Assembly (NCBI RefSeq): GCF_020177335.1
Contig: NZ_JAIVMG010000008.1
Span: 62,001 to 126,000, forward strand
DNA from: Stappia indica
Lineage (GTDB): Bacteria; Pseudomonadota; Alphaproteobacteria; Rhizobiales; Stappiaceae
Reading direction: 5' to 3'
Length of the DNA stretch: 64,000 bases
A program made the position numbers and the translations under genes. Positions 36,917 to 44,735 of this stretch are shown in pieces. The number at the start of each line of letters is the position of its first letter. Position 1 is the stretch's first letter. A model generated the notes under the pieces. It searched no databases. It was not told the DNA's origin and saw only the letters and a list, made by a program, of their open reading frames with translations.

Positions 36917-37480
36917 TTACTCGGCGCCGGGCTTGCGCCGGTGGGTGGCGGCGGTGCGCGCGGCCTGCTCGTAAATGCCGGTCATCAGCTCAAGGGTGCG
37001 GGTGCTGCCCTGCAGCCCCTTGTCCAGCCCTGAGACATGGGACACGGCGGCGACCAGCAGCTCCGAACGGACATCGGCGAACCGGTCGGTCACCTTGCGG
37101 CCAAGTTCGGTGACCGCATAGGTGACACCGGAGCGCCCGCTGCCGGAACTCTCGATCAGCCCGGCCTGCTTCAGCTTCCTGAGACTGTACTGGATGTTTG
37201 GCACATCCACCCGGTTGGTCATGTTGGCCAGATCGTGGATGGTCTTGGGCCGGTCGTTCATGCGGATGATGTGCAACAGCGCGTTCTCCGGCCCGGTGGC
37301 CGAAAACTCGATGCTTGAGGCCAGACACTCGGTCTGCCAGCGGCCGAAGGCCTCGAACGCCCGCATCAGGGCATATTCGAATTCGGCGACGTCCACTTCC
37401 TCCGGCGTGCGCGCCAGATGCCAGGAGCGGTCCAGCGCCTCTCCGCGTCCGCCGCCGCTGGGCTCATCACGCTTCGTCAC
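36917..37480 (-). CDS. MarR-like winged-helix regulator
   Basis: 187 residues. The winged helix is seen in ENALLHIIRMNDRPKTIHD, TNRVDVPNIQYSLRKLKQAG and the wing SSGSGRSGVTYAVTELG. It resembles the group of predicted MarR-type regulators often beside flavin monooxygenases. I start at GTG 37480, which has GGGGAGAG before it; an ATG at 37564 would add 28 basic residues. It is divergent from the luciferase-family monooxygenase and probably regulates it through the palindrome at 37602-37626. Confidence 0.82.
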   Translation of the reverse strand: MTKRDEPSGGGRGEALDRSWHLARTPEEVDVAEFEYALMRAFEAFGRWQTECLASSIEFSATGPENALLHIIRMNDRPKTIHDLANMTNRVDVPNIQYSLRKLKQAGLIESSGSGRSGVTYAVTELGRKVTDRFADVRSELLVAAVSHVSGLDKGLQGSTRTLELMTGIYEQAARTAATHRRKPGAE

Positions 37481-37601
37481 ACGGCTCTCCCCTTGAGCAA
37501 TCTTCACTCCTTCGCATCGCGCTGACCGTCGGTCTTTCCGGTTGTTTCGAGGTCGCCGACACAAGCATGGATTCGCGGCTTGCGTCCATCGGGGATTTAA
37601 A

Positions 37602-37626
37602 ATAGATTTTTTATCATAAAGTCTAT
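37602..37626. promoter_or_regulatory. Imperfect 25-base palindrome between regulator and monooxygenase
   Basis: ATAGATTTT and AAAGTCTAT form outer arms around TTATCAT; nine of twelve symmetric positions pair. It is the only AT-rich stretch in the divergent gap and lies 26 bases before the monooxygenase ATG, so it is the likely operator of the adjacent winged-helix regulator. Confidence 0.5.
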
Positions 37627-37651
37627 CGCTTGATTACGAGGGAGGAGTGTA

Positions 37652-38776
37652 ATGAGCGTGACCGGGAATAGTATGTTCAATCGCGACAGGTTCCTGCTGG
37701 GAACTTTCGCAACCAATTGCTCGAGCGGCATGACCGTCACCAAGGCGGAAGGGCGCTGGAACAATTCCTGGGACAACAACTTGCGGCTTGCCCGCATGCT
37801 GGATGCGGCCGGCATCGATTTCATGCTGCCGATCGCGCGCTGGATCGGCTACGGCGGCGAGACCAATTTCCATGGCGGTGTGCTGGAAACCATGACCTGG
37901 GCGGCCGGGCTTCTGGCGCAGACCAGCAACATCAATGTCTTTGCCACCATTCACACGGTGGCCAATCATCCGGTGGTGGTTGCCAAGCAGCTTGCGACCA
38001 TCGATCAGATCAGCCACGGCCGGGTCGGCCTCAACATCGTTGCCGGCTGGAACAAGCCCGAATACGAGGCGCTTGGCCTCGATCTGCCCGCCGATCACGA
38101 ATCCCGCTACGGCTACGCGCAGGAATGGTTCGACATCGTCAAGGCGCTGTGGACCCGGACCGAAGCCTTCGATTGGGACGGAACCTATTTCAAGCTGAAG
38201 AATGTCCTGGGCGATCCGCGCCCGGCGTCGCCCTTGCCGATCCTCAACGCCGCCGGTTCGGCGCAGGGACGGGACTTCGCCGTGCGCAATGCCGACTTCC
38301 TGTTCACCCCGGCCATCGACCTGGAACGGTCGCGCGAGGAGGTTGCCGAGCTCAAGGCCCATGGCGAGACCGTTGGCCGTGATGTCGACGTGCTGACCTT
38401 CTCGCATGTGGTCTGTCGTCCGACCGAGAAGGAAGCGCAGGACTTCCTCAAGCACACCGCCGACACCAATGCGGACTGGGACGCGGTCGACAATCTGATC
38501 CGGCTGCAATTCGCCCACGCTCAGTCGTTCCCGCATGACCTTCTGGCGCTGATCCGCAGCCGCATGGCCGCCGGCCATGGCGGTTTCCCGCTGACCGGCA
38601 CCCCGGAACAGGTGGCCGAGGGGCTCATCGCCCTGCACAAGGCCGGTTTCGGCGGCACGACCCTGTCCTTCGTCGACTATGCCGAGGAGTTCCCCTACTT
38701 CCGCGACACGGTGCTGCCGCTTCTTGCCGAACATGGCATTCGCCCTGCGGTGAAGGCCGCCGAGGCCGCGGAATGA
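37652..38776 (+). CDS. Luciferase-like FMN-dependent monooxygenase (RutA-like)
   Basis: 374 residues of the LLM-class TIM-barrel family. Features include LRLARMLDAAGIDFMLPIA, the VFATIHTVANHPVVVAKQLA block, HGRVGLNIVAGWNKPEYEAL (the family's NIVTGW-like motif), and a C-terminal GFGGTTLSFVDYAEEFPYF. These enzymes use reduced FMN supplied by a partner reductase to oxygenate small molecules such as uracil (RutA) or sulphonates. The reductase gene follows with a 4-base overlap. The substrate is unknown. A GGGAGG site precedes the ATG. The module interrupts the cobalamin cluster. Confidence 0.87.
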   Translation: MSVTGNSMFNRDRFLLGTFATNCSSGMTVTKAEGRWNNSWDNNLRLARMLDAAGIDFMLPIARWIGYGGETNFHGGVLETMTWAAGLLAQTSNINVFATIHTVANHPVVVAKQLATIDQISHGRVGLNIVAGWNKPEYEALGLDLPADHESRYGYAQEWFDIVKALWTRTEAFDWDGTYFKLKNVLGDPRPASPLPILNAAGSAQGRDFAVRNADFLFTPAIDLERSREEVAELKAHGETVGRDVDVLTFSHVVCRPTEKEAQDFLKHTADTNADWDAVDNLIRLQFAHAQSFPHDLLALIRSRMAAGHGGFPLTGTPEQVAEGLIALHKAGFGGTTLSFVDYAEEFPYFRDTVLPLLAEHGIRPAVKAAEAAE

Positions 38777-39315
38777 GCGCCTCGGCGATGCGTGTTGCCG
38801 CGCCGCCCGCCACTGACGGCGCGACCGATGACACCACCGCCCGGTTCCGCGAGGCCATGCGGCTGATCGTTGGCAATGTCAGCGTGATCACCGCCGGGGT
38901 TGGCGAGGACCGGTCCGGTCTCGTCGCCATCTCCATGGTGTCCCTGTCGGCCGATCCGCCGAAGGTGATTGTCTGCGTCAACCGGACCTCGTCCACCTGG
39001 CCGTTGATCGACAGGTATCGGCATTTCGGGGTGAATGCGCTGGCGGCGCATCATCAGGAGGTGGCCGAGCGTTTTTCCGGCTTTGGCGGGATCAAGGGTG
39101 AGGACCGCTATCACGGGGCGGAGTGGGTCAAGGGCGAGACCGGCGTTTCGCTTCTCGCCGATGCCAGCGTCAGTCTCGATTGCCGGCTGGAGGAGATGAT
39201 CGACCGGGGGTCCCATTCGATCATCATCGGCGCGGTCGCCTCCGTGCGGATCAAGGATGCCGGCACCGCGCTCACCTATTGGCGCGGCGGCTATCGCGGC
39301 ATCTCCGCCGCCTGA
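38773..39315 (+). CDS. Flavin reductase partner (RutF/HpaC-like)
   Basis: 180 residues. The flavin-reductase barrel is seen in MRLIVGNVSVITAG, VAISMVSLSADPPKVIVCVN and FGVNALAAHHQEVAERFSG, ending with YWRGGYRGIS. It should reduce FMN with NAD(P)H and hand it to the monooxygenase encoded just upstream. The start overlaps that gene by 4 bases. Reduced flavin could also serve other enzymes, but nothing in the sequence shows this. Confidence 0.9.
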   Translation: MSASAMRVAAPPATDGATDDTTARFREAMRLIVGNVSVITAGVGEDRSGLVAISMVSLSADPPKVIVCVNRTSSTWPLIDRYRHFGVNALAAHHQEVAERFSGFGGIKGEDRYHGAEWVKGETGVSLLADASVSLDCRLEEMIDRGSHSIIIGAVASVRIKDAGTALTYWRGGYRGISAA

Positions 39316-39396
39316 CAAGACGTGGAGACCGGTCCGGGACGCCCGGGCCGGTCGATTTTTCCAGGAGCCTTGGGTCTATTCAGCTGGGGCGAAGGG

Positions 39397-40716
39397 TCAT
39401 GCCCGGTCGATGACATGGGCGAAGGAGCCCATCACCCGGCCCTGGCGCAGCCCCATGTCGGGTTGAAGAACGCCGCTCGCGTCGCGGGCCTGAAACAGCC
39501 GCTCCGCCGCGCCCTCGTGAATGACCGTCGCATAGTGGAACTCATGGCCCGTCAACGGTCCTTGCCAGGGCAGACCGGCGAAGGGGTGCAGCCGGCGATA
39601 GCCGAGGTGGCGTTTTCGCTGGGCAAAGCTCGTTTCCAGCGGCAACAGGCCGAGCATCTGATGGCGCGTTCCTTTCGCATCGGTGAGGTCATCGCCAAGG
39701 GCCATGTACCCGCCGCACTCGCCGTAGATCAGCGCATTGCGCGCCGCCGCGCGGTGCATGCCCGCGCGAAAAATCTCCGCCGCCGCCAGCCGCCCCGCAT
39801 GCAGCTCCGGATAGCCGCCGGGAAGGAACACAGCGTCGCACTCGGGCGCGGGTCCCTCATTGGCCAGCGGGGAAAAGAAGCAAAGCTCCGCGCCCTGCCG
39901 CCGCCAGCCCTCGAGGAGGTGCGGATAGGCAAAGGAAAAGGCAAGGTCCCGGGCAACCGCGATGCGCTGACCGAGCGGTGCCAGGCTTGCCGGGGCGGCG
40001 CCGGTGGCCGGCGGCCGGATCGGCCGTGCGGCGGCGATGATCCGCGTCAGGTCGCAGTGTTCGGCGATGAGCGTCGCCGCCCGCTCGACGAAGCCTTCGA
40101 AATCCGCGTGCTCACCTGCTTGGTGCAGGCCGAGATGGCGTTCCGGCAGGGCCAGCGCCGCATCGCGCGGAACCGCGCCGAACACCGGCATGTCGATGGT
40201 CGCCAGCGCGTCTTCGAGCATTGCCCGGTGCCGGTCGCTGCCGCAGCGGTTGAGCAGCACGCCGGCCAGGGTGATGTCCGGCCGGTGATCACGGAACCCG
40301 CGTGCCAGCGCCGCCACCGACTGGGACTGCCGGCCTGCGTCGATCACCAGAACGACCGGCAGAGCCAGTTGCGCGGCGAGATCGGCGGTCGAGCCGCCGC
40401 CGCTGGCGGCCCCGTCGAAAAGGCCCATCACCCCTTCGATGACGAGGAGGTCGGCCTCGGCGGCCTGCCGGGCGGTGAGATCGCCGAGCAGCGCGGGCCG
40501 CATGGCGTAGGCGTCGAGATTGATGCAGGCCCGCCCGCTTGCCAGGGCATGAAAAGCCGGGTCGATATAGTCCGGCCCGGTCTTGGCGCTGGAAACCGCA
40601 TGGCCGGCCCGCCGCAGTGCCCGGATCAGGGCAAGGGTGAGCACGGTCTTGCCGGACCCGGAGGAGGGGGCGGCGATCACCAGCCCCGATGCCGGGCGAG
40701 GGGCGGGGGCGCTCAT
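39397..40716 (-). CDS. cobB: Cobyrinate a,c-diamide synthase
   Basis: 439 residues. The N-terminal ATPase has the P-loop APSSGSGKTVL and the GPDYIDP block; the C-terminal glutamine amidotransferase domain has FLPGGYPELHAG and the nucleophile Cys in YGECGGYMALG. It amidates side chains a and c of the corrin ring using glutamine and ATP. The name covers both CobB and CbiA: the sequence does not tell whether cobalt is already present. ATG 40716 overlaps the cobA stop by 4 bases. Confidence 0.95.
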   Translation of the reverse strand: MSAPAPRPASGLVIAAPSSGSGKTVLTLALIRALRRAGHAVSSAKTGPDYIDPAFHALASGRACINLDAYAMRPALLGDLTARQAAEADLLVIEGVMGLFDGAASGGGSTADLAAQLALPVVLVIDAGRQSQSVAALARGFRDHRPDITLAGVLLNRCGSDRHRAMLEDALATIDMPVFGAVPRDAALALPERHLGLHQAGEHADFEGFVERAATLIAEHCDLTRIIAAARPIRPPATGAAPASLAPLGQRIAVARDLAFSFAYPHLLEGWRRQGAELCFFSPLANEGPAPECDAVFLPGGYPELHAGRLAAAEIFRAGMHRAAARNALIYGECGGYMALGDDLTDAKGTRHQMLGLLPLETSFAQRKRHLGYRRLHPFAGLPWQGPLTGHEFHYATVIHEGAAERLFQARDASGVLQPDMGLRQGRVMGSFAHVIDRA

Positions 40717-41585
40717 GCGCTGTCGGAGGTCCCGCGCCGGCCGAGCGGGTCGGCGGTGAGCACCCGGCCTCCCAGGGCACCGAGCCAGTCGAGCCCGGCC
40801 CGCAGCCGCACCACCTCGCCGACGCAGACAATCGCCGGCGGTTGCAGCGGTGAGGCCTCGCAGTCGCGGGCGGCGGTGCCAAGGGTCGTTTCCAGAACGA
40901 TCTGATCGGCCAGAGTGGCATTGCCGACGATGGCAACCGGCTCGTCCGACCGGCGTCCGCCGGCCATCAGCTTGTCGGCGATCTGCCGCAGATGCTTCAT
41001 CGCCATGTACATGACGATCACCGGCGAGCCCTTGGCAATGGCGTCCCAGTCGATGGCCGAGGGTGTGAGGCCGGTCTGGTCGTGGCCGGTCAGAAACGTG
41101 ACCGCCTGGTTGGTGTCGCGGTGGGTTGCCGGAATGCCGGCATAGGCAAGCCCGCCGATGCCGGCGCTGACGCCGGGGATCACCCGGAACGGGACGCCTG
41201 CCTCGACGAGGGTCAGCGCCTCCTCGCCGCCGCGACCGAAGACGAAGGGATCGCCGCCCTTCAGCCGCAAGACCCGCTTGCCTGCATTGGCATACTCCAC
41301 CAGCTTCAGCGAGATATCGCGCTGCTTGGGGCTCGGTTTGCCGCCGCGTTTCCCGGCATAGTCGATAATCGCGCCCGGCTTCGCCTGATCCAGAATGCGC
41401 TGATCGACCAGCGCATCGAAGACGATCACATCCGCCTGCGCCAGCCCGTTGAGCACATGCAGCGTGAGAAGACCGGGGTCGCCCGGTCCGGCGCCGGCCA
41501 GCCACACCCAGCCCGGCTCGAACACCGGCAGGGAAAAGCGGGAAGGGTCGAAGCCGGCGGGCGGCAGGGATGTCGGATCTGTCAT
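40713..41585 (-). CDS. cobA: Uroporphyrinogen-III C-methyltransferase
   Basis: 290 residues. VWLAGAGPGDPGLLTLHVLN, RLKGGDPFVFGRGGEEA, VIPGVSAGIGGLAYAGIP and VMYMAMKHL are the standard SUMT blocks. It adds methyl groups to C2 and C7 of uroporphyrinogen III to give precorrin-2, the branch point to sirohaem and cobalamin. It is a single-domain enzyme without the CysG oxidase/chelatase part. It runs on the minus strand, divergent from cbiD. Confidence 0.95.
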   Translation of the reverse strand: MTDPTSLPPAGFDPSRFSLPVFEPGWVWLAGAGPGDPGLLTLHVLNGLAQADVIVFDALVDQRILDQAKPGAIIDYAGKRGGKPSPKQRDISLKLVEYANAGKRVLRLKGGDPFVFGRGGEEALTLVEAGVPFRVIPGVSAGIGGLAYAGIPATHRDTNQAVTFLTGHDQTGLTPSAIDWDAIAKGSPVIVMYMAMKHLRQIADKLMAGGRRSDEPVAIVGNATLADQIVLETTLGTAARDCEASPLQPPAIVCVGEVVRLRAGLDWLGALGGRVLTADPLGRRGTSDSA

Positions 41586-41743
41586 GGTCTTTCGGTTTTA
41601 CGGTCTTGCGCGGCATTCGCCAAGCCTTGCGCAACGGCACGGAATACCCGGACCGCGACGCGGCGGGACGGTCCGCCGAAATCCGCGCCGTGTGGCTCTC
41701 AGCGCCGGTGACGCGAGCCCGGCCCGGGCCTATAGTCCGGCGC
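41586..41743. other. Gap between divergent cobA and cbiD
   Basis: 158 bases, GC-rich for most of its length. It must hold the promoters of cobA-cobB and cbiD-cobK. I see no palindrome or riboswitch-like structure. No strong ribosome site precedes the cbiD ATG. Confidence 0.3.
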
Positions 41744-42868
41744 ATGAAACCTTCGGATATCTCGACCCTGCGCCGGGGCTGGACCACGGGCGCCTGTGCC
41801 ACGGCGGCAGCGAAATCCGCTTACATGGCGCTTCTGAGCGGAGAGTTCGCCGATCCGGTCGAGATCACTCTGCCCAAGGGGGAGCGTCCGGCCTTCGCGC
41901 TGGAGCGGGAAGACCTCGGCGACGGATTCGCGCTGGCCGGCATCGTCAAGGATGCGGGCGACGATCCGGACGTGACCCATGGCGCCACGGTGATCGCCCG
42001 GGTCAGCCCCGGCCCGCCGGGTTCGGGGGTTGCGTTTCGTGCCGGCGAGGGTGTGGGCACGGTCACCCGTGCCGGACTGCCGATCCCGCCGGGTGAACCG
42101 GCGATCAACCCGGTGCCGCGCCGGATGATACGGGAGGCGATTGCCGAGGTGGCCGCCGCGCTTGGCGGCAGCGGCGATGTGATCGTCGAGATTTCCATTC
42201 CCGGCGGCGAGTTGCTGGCGAAAAAGACCATGAACCCCCGCCTTGGCATTCTCGGGGGGCTGTCGGTGCTCGGCACCACCGGCATCGTCCGCCCGTTTTC
42301 CTGTGCCGCCTGGATCGCCTCGATCCATCGCGGCATCGATGTCGCCCGGGCCGCAGGTCAGCTCCATGTGGTCGGGGCGACGGGATCGAGTTCGGAAGAT
42401 GCGGTGCGGGCGCGCCATGATCTGCCGGAAATCGCCTTCCTCGACATGGGCGATTTTGCCGGCGGGCTGCTGAAATACCTGCGCGCCCATCCGGTGGAGC
42501 GGCTGACGCTGGCCGGGGGCTTCGCCAAGTTCCTGAAGCTGGCACAAGGGGCGATGGACCTGCATTCGGCGCGCAGCCAGGTGGATTTCGCCGCGCTTGC
42601 CGCACTGCTGGAGGCGGCGGGCGCCTCGTCCGATCTCGTCGCCCTGGCGCAACACGCCAACACCGCCAAGGAGGTGCTCGACCGGGCGGAGGCGGAGGGC
42701 ATCGACATTGCCGGCCGCGTCGCCGAGGGCGCTTGGCGCAGCGCCCGTGCCGTGCTGCGGGAGGCGCCGGTGGACCTGGAAGTGCTGGTGGTCGACCGCG
42801 CCGGCCGCGTCATCGGTGAGAGGCGCTCGTCCGGTTCCGGCCCGGCCCACGAGGCTCCCGCGCCATGA
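41744..42868 (+). CDS. cbiD: Cobalt-precorrin-5B C1-methyltransferase
   Basis: 374 residues. LRRGWTTGACATAAAKSAYM is the diagnostic CbiD start; INPVPRRMIREAI and LGILGGLSVLGTTGIV are further blocks. It methylates C1 of cobalt-precorrin-5B. CbiD belongs to the early-cobalt (oxygen-independent) route; the late-cobalt route uses CobF instead, which is not seen here. ATG 41744 fits the family start. The stop overlaps the cobK start. Confidence 0.94.
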   Translation: MKPSDISTLRRGWTTGACATAAAKSAYMALLSGEFADPVEITLPKGERPAFALEREDLGDGFALAGIVKDAGDDPDVTHGATVIARVSPGPPGSGVAFRAGEGVGTVTRAGLPIPPGEPAINPVPRRMIREAIAEVAAALGGSGDVIVEISIPGGELLAKKTMNPRLGILGGLSVLGTTGIVRPFSCAAWIASIHRGIDVARAAGQLHVVGATGSSSEDAVRARHDLPEIAFLDMGDFAGGLLKYLRAHPVERLTLAGGFAKFLKLAQGAMDLHSARSQVDFAALAALLEAAGASSDLVALAQHANTAKEVLDRAEAEGIDIAGRVAEGAWRSARAVLREAPVDLEVLVVDRAGRVIGERRSSGSGPAHEAPAP

Positions 42869-43635
42869 TCCGCCTTTTGATTCTCGGCGGCACGGGTGAC
42901 GCGCGAAAACTTGTGCAGTATCTGGCTGACGCGCCGTCCGAGCTGCCTGCTACACCCACATTGCATATCACCGTATCGCTTGCCGGTGCGGTGGCCGCGC
43001 CCAAGGCCTATCCCTGCCGGACCCGGATCGGCGGCTTTGGTGGGGTCGAGAGGCTGGCCGCCTATCTGGCGGCGGAACGGATCGACGCGGTGGTCGATGC
43101 CACCCATCCCTTCGCCGCAGGGATCACCGCCAATGCCCATGCCGCCTGCGGGCAAACCGGTACGTCGCTGCTGCGGCTGCTGCGTCCGGCCTGGCAACCG
43201 GTCGCCGGCGATCGCTGGATCGAGGCGGGTGATCTGGAGGAGGCGGCGCGGCGGTTGCCAGCGGGCGCCCGTGCCCTTCTGGCGATTGGCCGCAAGGAGG
43301 TCGGCGTTTTTGCCGGGCGCCGGGATATCTGGTGCCTGATGCGGATGATCGACCCGCCATCGCCCGGTCAGGCGTTGCCGCCCGGCGAGGTGCTGCTGGC
43401 GCGGCCCGAAGCGCGGGAAGAGGCCGAAGCAGCGCTTTGCCGGCGCCATGGTCTGACCCATGTGGTGGCCAAGAACAGCGGCGGGGGCTGGGGCTATGCC
43501 AAGATCGCCGCCGCCCGGGCCCTGGGCCTGCCGGTGGTGATGGTGTCGCGACCGCCCGAGCCCGATGGGAACCGGGTGTCGCGGGCCGAAGACGTGGCGG
43601 GGTGGCTTTCCCGCCTCAGGGCTGCCGGTAGTTAG
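42865..43635 (+). CDS. cobK: (Cobalt-)precorrin-6A reductase
   Basis: 256 residues. LLILGGTGDARKLVQYL opens the protein, followed by AVVDATHPFAAGITANAHAAC and KNSGGGWGYAKIAAARALG, all typical of CobK/CbiJ. It reduces the C18-C19 double bond with NADPH. The gene is coupled to cbiD through ATGA and converges on the glycosyltransferase gene with a 17-base gap. Confidence 0.93.
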   Translation: MIRLLILGGTGDARKLVQYLADAPSELPATPTLHITVSLAGAVAAPKAYPCRTRIGGFGGVERLAAYLAAERIDAVVDATHPFAAGITANAHAACGQTGTSLLRLLRPAWQPVAGDRWIEAGDLEEAARRLPAGARALLAIGRKEVGVFAGRRDIWCLMRMIDPPSPGQALPPGEVLLARPEAREEAEAALCRRHGLTHVVAKNSGGGWGYAKIAAARALGLPVVMVSRPPEPDGNRVSRAEDVAGWLSRLRAAGS

Positions 43636-43652
43636 GGCGGCGGCGCCCGGAG

Positions 43653-44441
43653 TTAGCTCGCTTGCTGCTTGCTGAAGCGCAGCAGCAGGATCTTCCAGAG
43701 GAAACGCATCACGCCGCTGGTGTAGCGCTTGTAGAGCCGTTTCGGCTCGTGCAGCAGGCGGAACACCCATTCAAGGCCCGCCTGGCGCATCAGTTTCGGC
43801 GCGCGTATGACCTCGCCGGCGGTGAAATCGAACAGGGCGCCCACCCCAAGAACAACCGGCGGGTCGAGCTCCGCGCGCAGGGCATCCATCAGGAACTCCT
43901 GCTTTGGATTGCCGAGGGCAACCAGCAGGATATCGGCCTTTGCCGCATTGATCGCCGCGACGATATCCGCCCGGTCACCGTCCTGGAAATAGCCGTCGCG
44001 CCAGCCGCAGATCGTGACATGCGGATGGCTGAGGGCGAAGGCATCGGCCGCCCGCGCCACCACATCCGGCCGGGCGCCGAGCAGATAGACCCGGGTTCCG
44101 GCCGGCGCGGCGTTCAGCAGCGCGGGCACGAAATCCGTCCCGTTGAGGTTCTCGGCAAAGCCCTCGCCTGTGAGCACGCGCGCGCCGATCCTGGCGCCGA
44201 TCCCGTCGTTGAGCACATGGCAGCGGGTGAGTGTCTCGGCGAAGGCGGGATCGTCCATCGCCAGGAGCAGCCCATGCGCATTGGCAAAGGCCACGTTGAT
44301 CTTGGTGCGCGAGGCCATGCAGTCGAGCAGCATGGCAATGGCCTCGGACCGGGTCTGCCGCGAGATGGCGACGGGGCCGATCCGGGCATGGCCTGATGTC
44401 ATTGGTCGGTCATCTAGCGTGGCATCGGCCATCGGCATCAT
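43653..44441 (-). CDS. WecG/TagA/CpsF-family glycosyltransferase
   Basis: 262 residues. The GT26 blocks INVAFANAHGLLLAMDDPAF, DGIGARIGARVL, YLLGARPDVVARA and LVALGNPKQEFLMD are clear. Enzymes of this family add an N-acetylmannosamine-type or glucuronic-type sugar onto a lipid-linked intermediate at the inner membrane. A basic C-terminal segment with aromatic residues (LHEPKRLYKRYTSGVMRFLW) probably binds the membrane. Starts at 44441 or, with a better-placed AGGA, 44432. It is the first gene of the exopolysaccharide locus, divergent from the chain-length gene. Confidence 0.9.
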   Translation of the reverse strand: MMPMADATLDDRPMTSGHARIGPVAISRQTRSEAIAMLLDCMASRTKINVAFANAHGLLLAMDDPAFAETLTRCHVLNDGIGARIGARVLTGEGFAENLNGTDFVPALLNAAPAGTRVYLLGARPDVVARAADAFALSHPHVTICGWRDGYFQDGDRADIVAAINAAKADILLVALGNPKQEFLMDALRAELDPPVVLGVGALFDFTAGEVIRAPKLMRQAGLEWVFRLLHEPKRLYKRYTSGVMRFLWKILLLRFSKQQAS

Positions 44442-44735
44442 CCTGTGCGCTGCAATTGGCCGAGAGGTACGCTATCAAGGGTTAATGGTTGCGAAACCCT
44501 CGGATCAGACTGATCGTAGATTGAACAAACCGCTAACGCATCATCGTATCCGCAAGTGTGAATGAACCGCCGGGCGTTCGCGACACGCGCGCCGGGTGGC
44601 TTTCTTTTTGTCAAATATTAACCATGGTTTGCAAGGGTCGGTTGGTAATCGGGTCAGGCCGCCACCGATTGGTCTTTACTGGCGCGGCAGCACAGGGTCC
44701 GATCTGATCCCGAAGGAAGCAAGCGGTTCGCTTTG
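44442..44735. other. Regulatory gap at the head of the exopolysaccharide locus
   Basis: 294 bases between divergent genes, AT-rich around 44470-44560 and 44600-44650. It contains the perfect palindrome AACCATGGTT (44620-44629) and a related stretch TTAATGGTTGCGAAACCC near 44481. Two promoters must lie here, and the repeated element may be an operator. No short coding frame is convincing. Confidence 0.35.

Noticed and set aside
37565-37651. Extension of the MarR-like regulator to an ATG at 37564
   Set aside because: The extra residues are basic and non-homologous in appearance, and the GTG at 37480 has a much better ribosome site.
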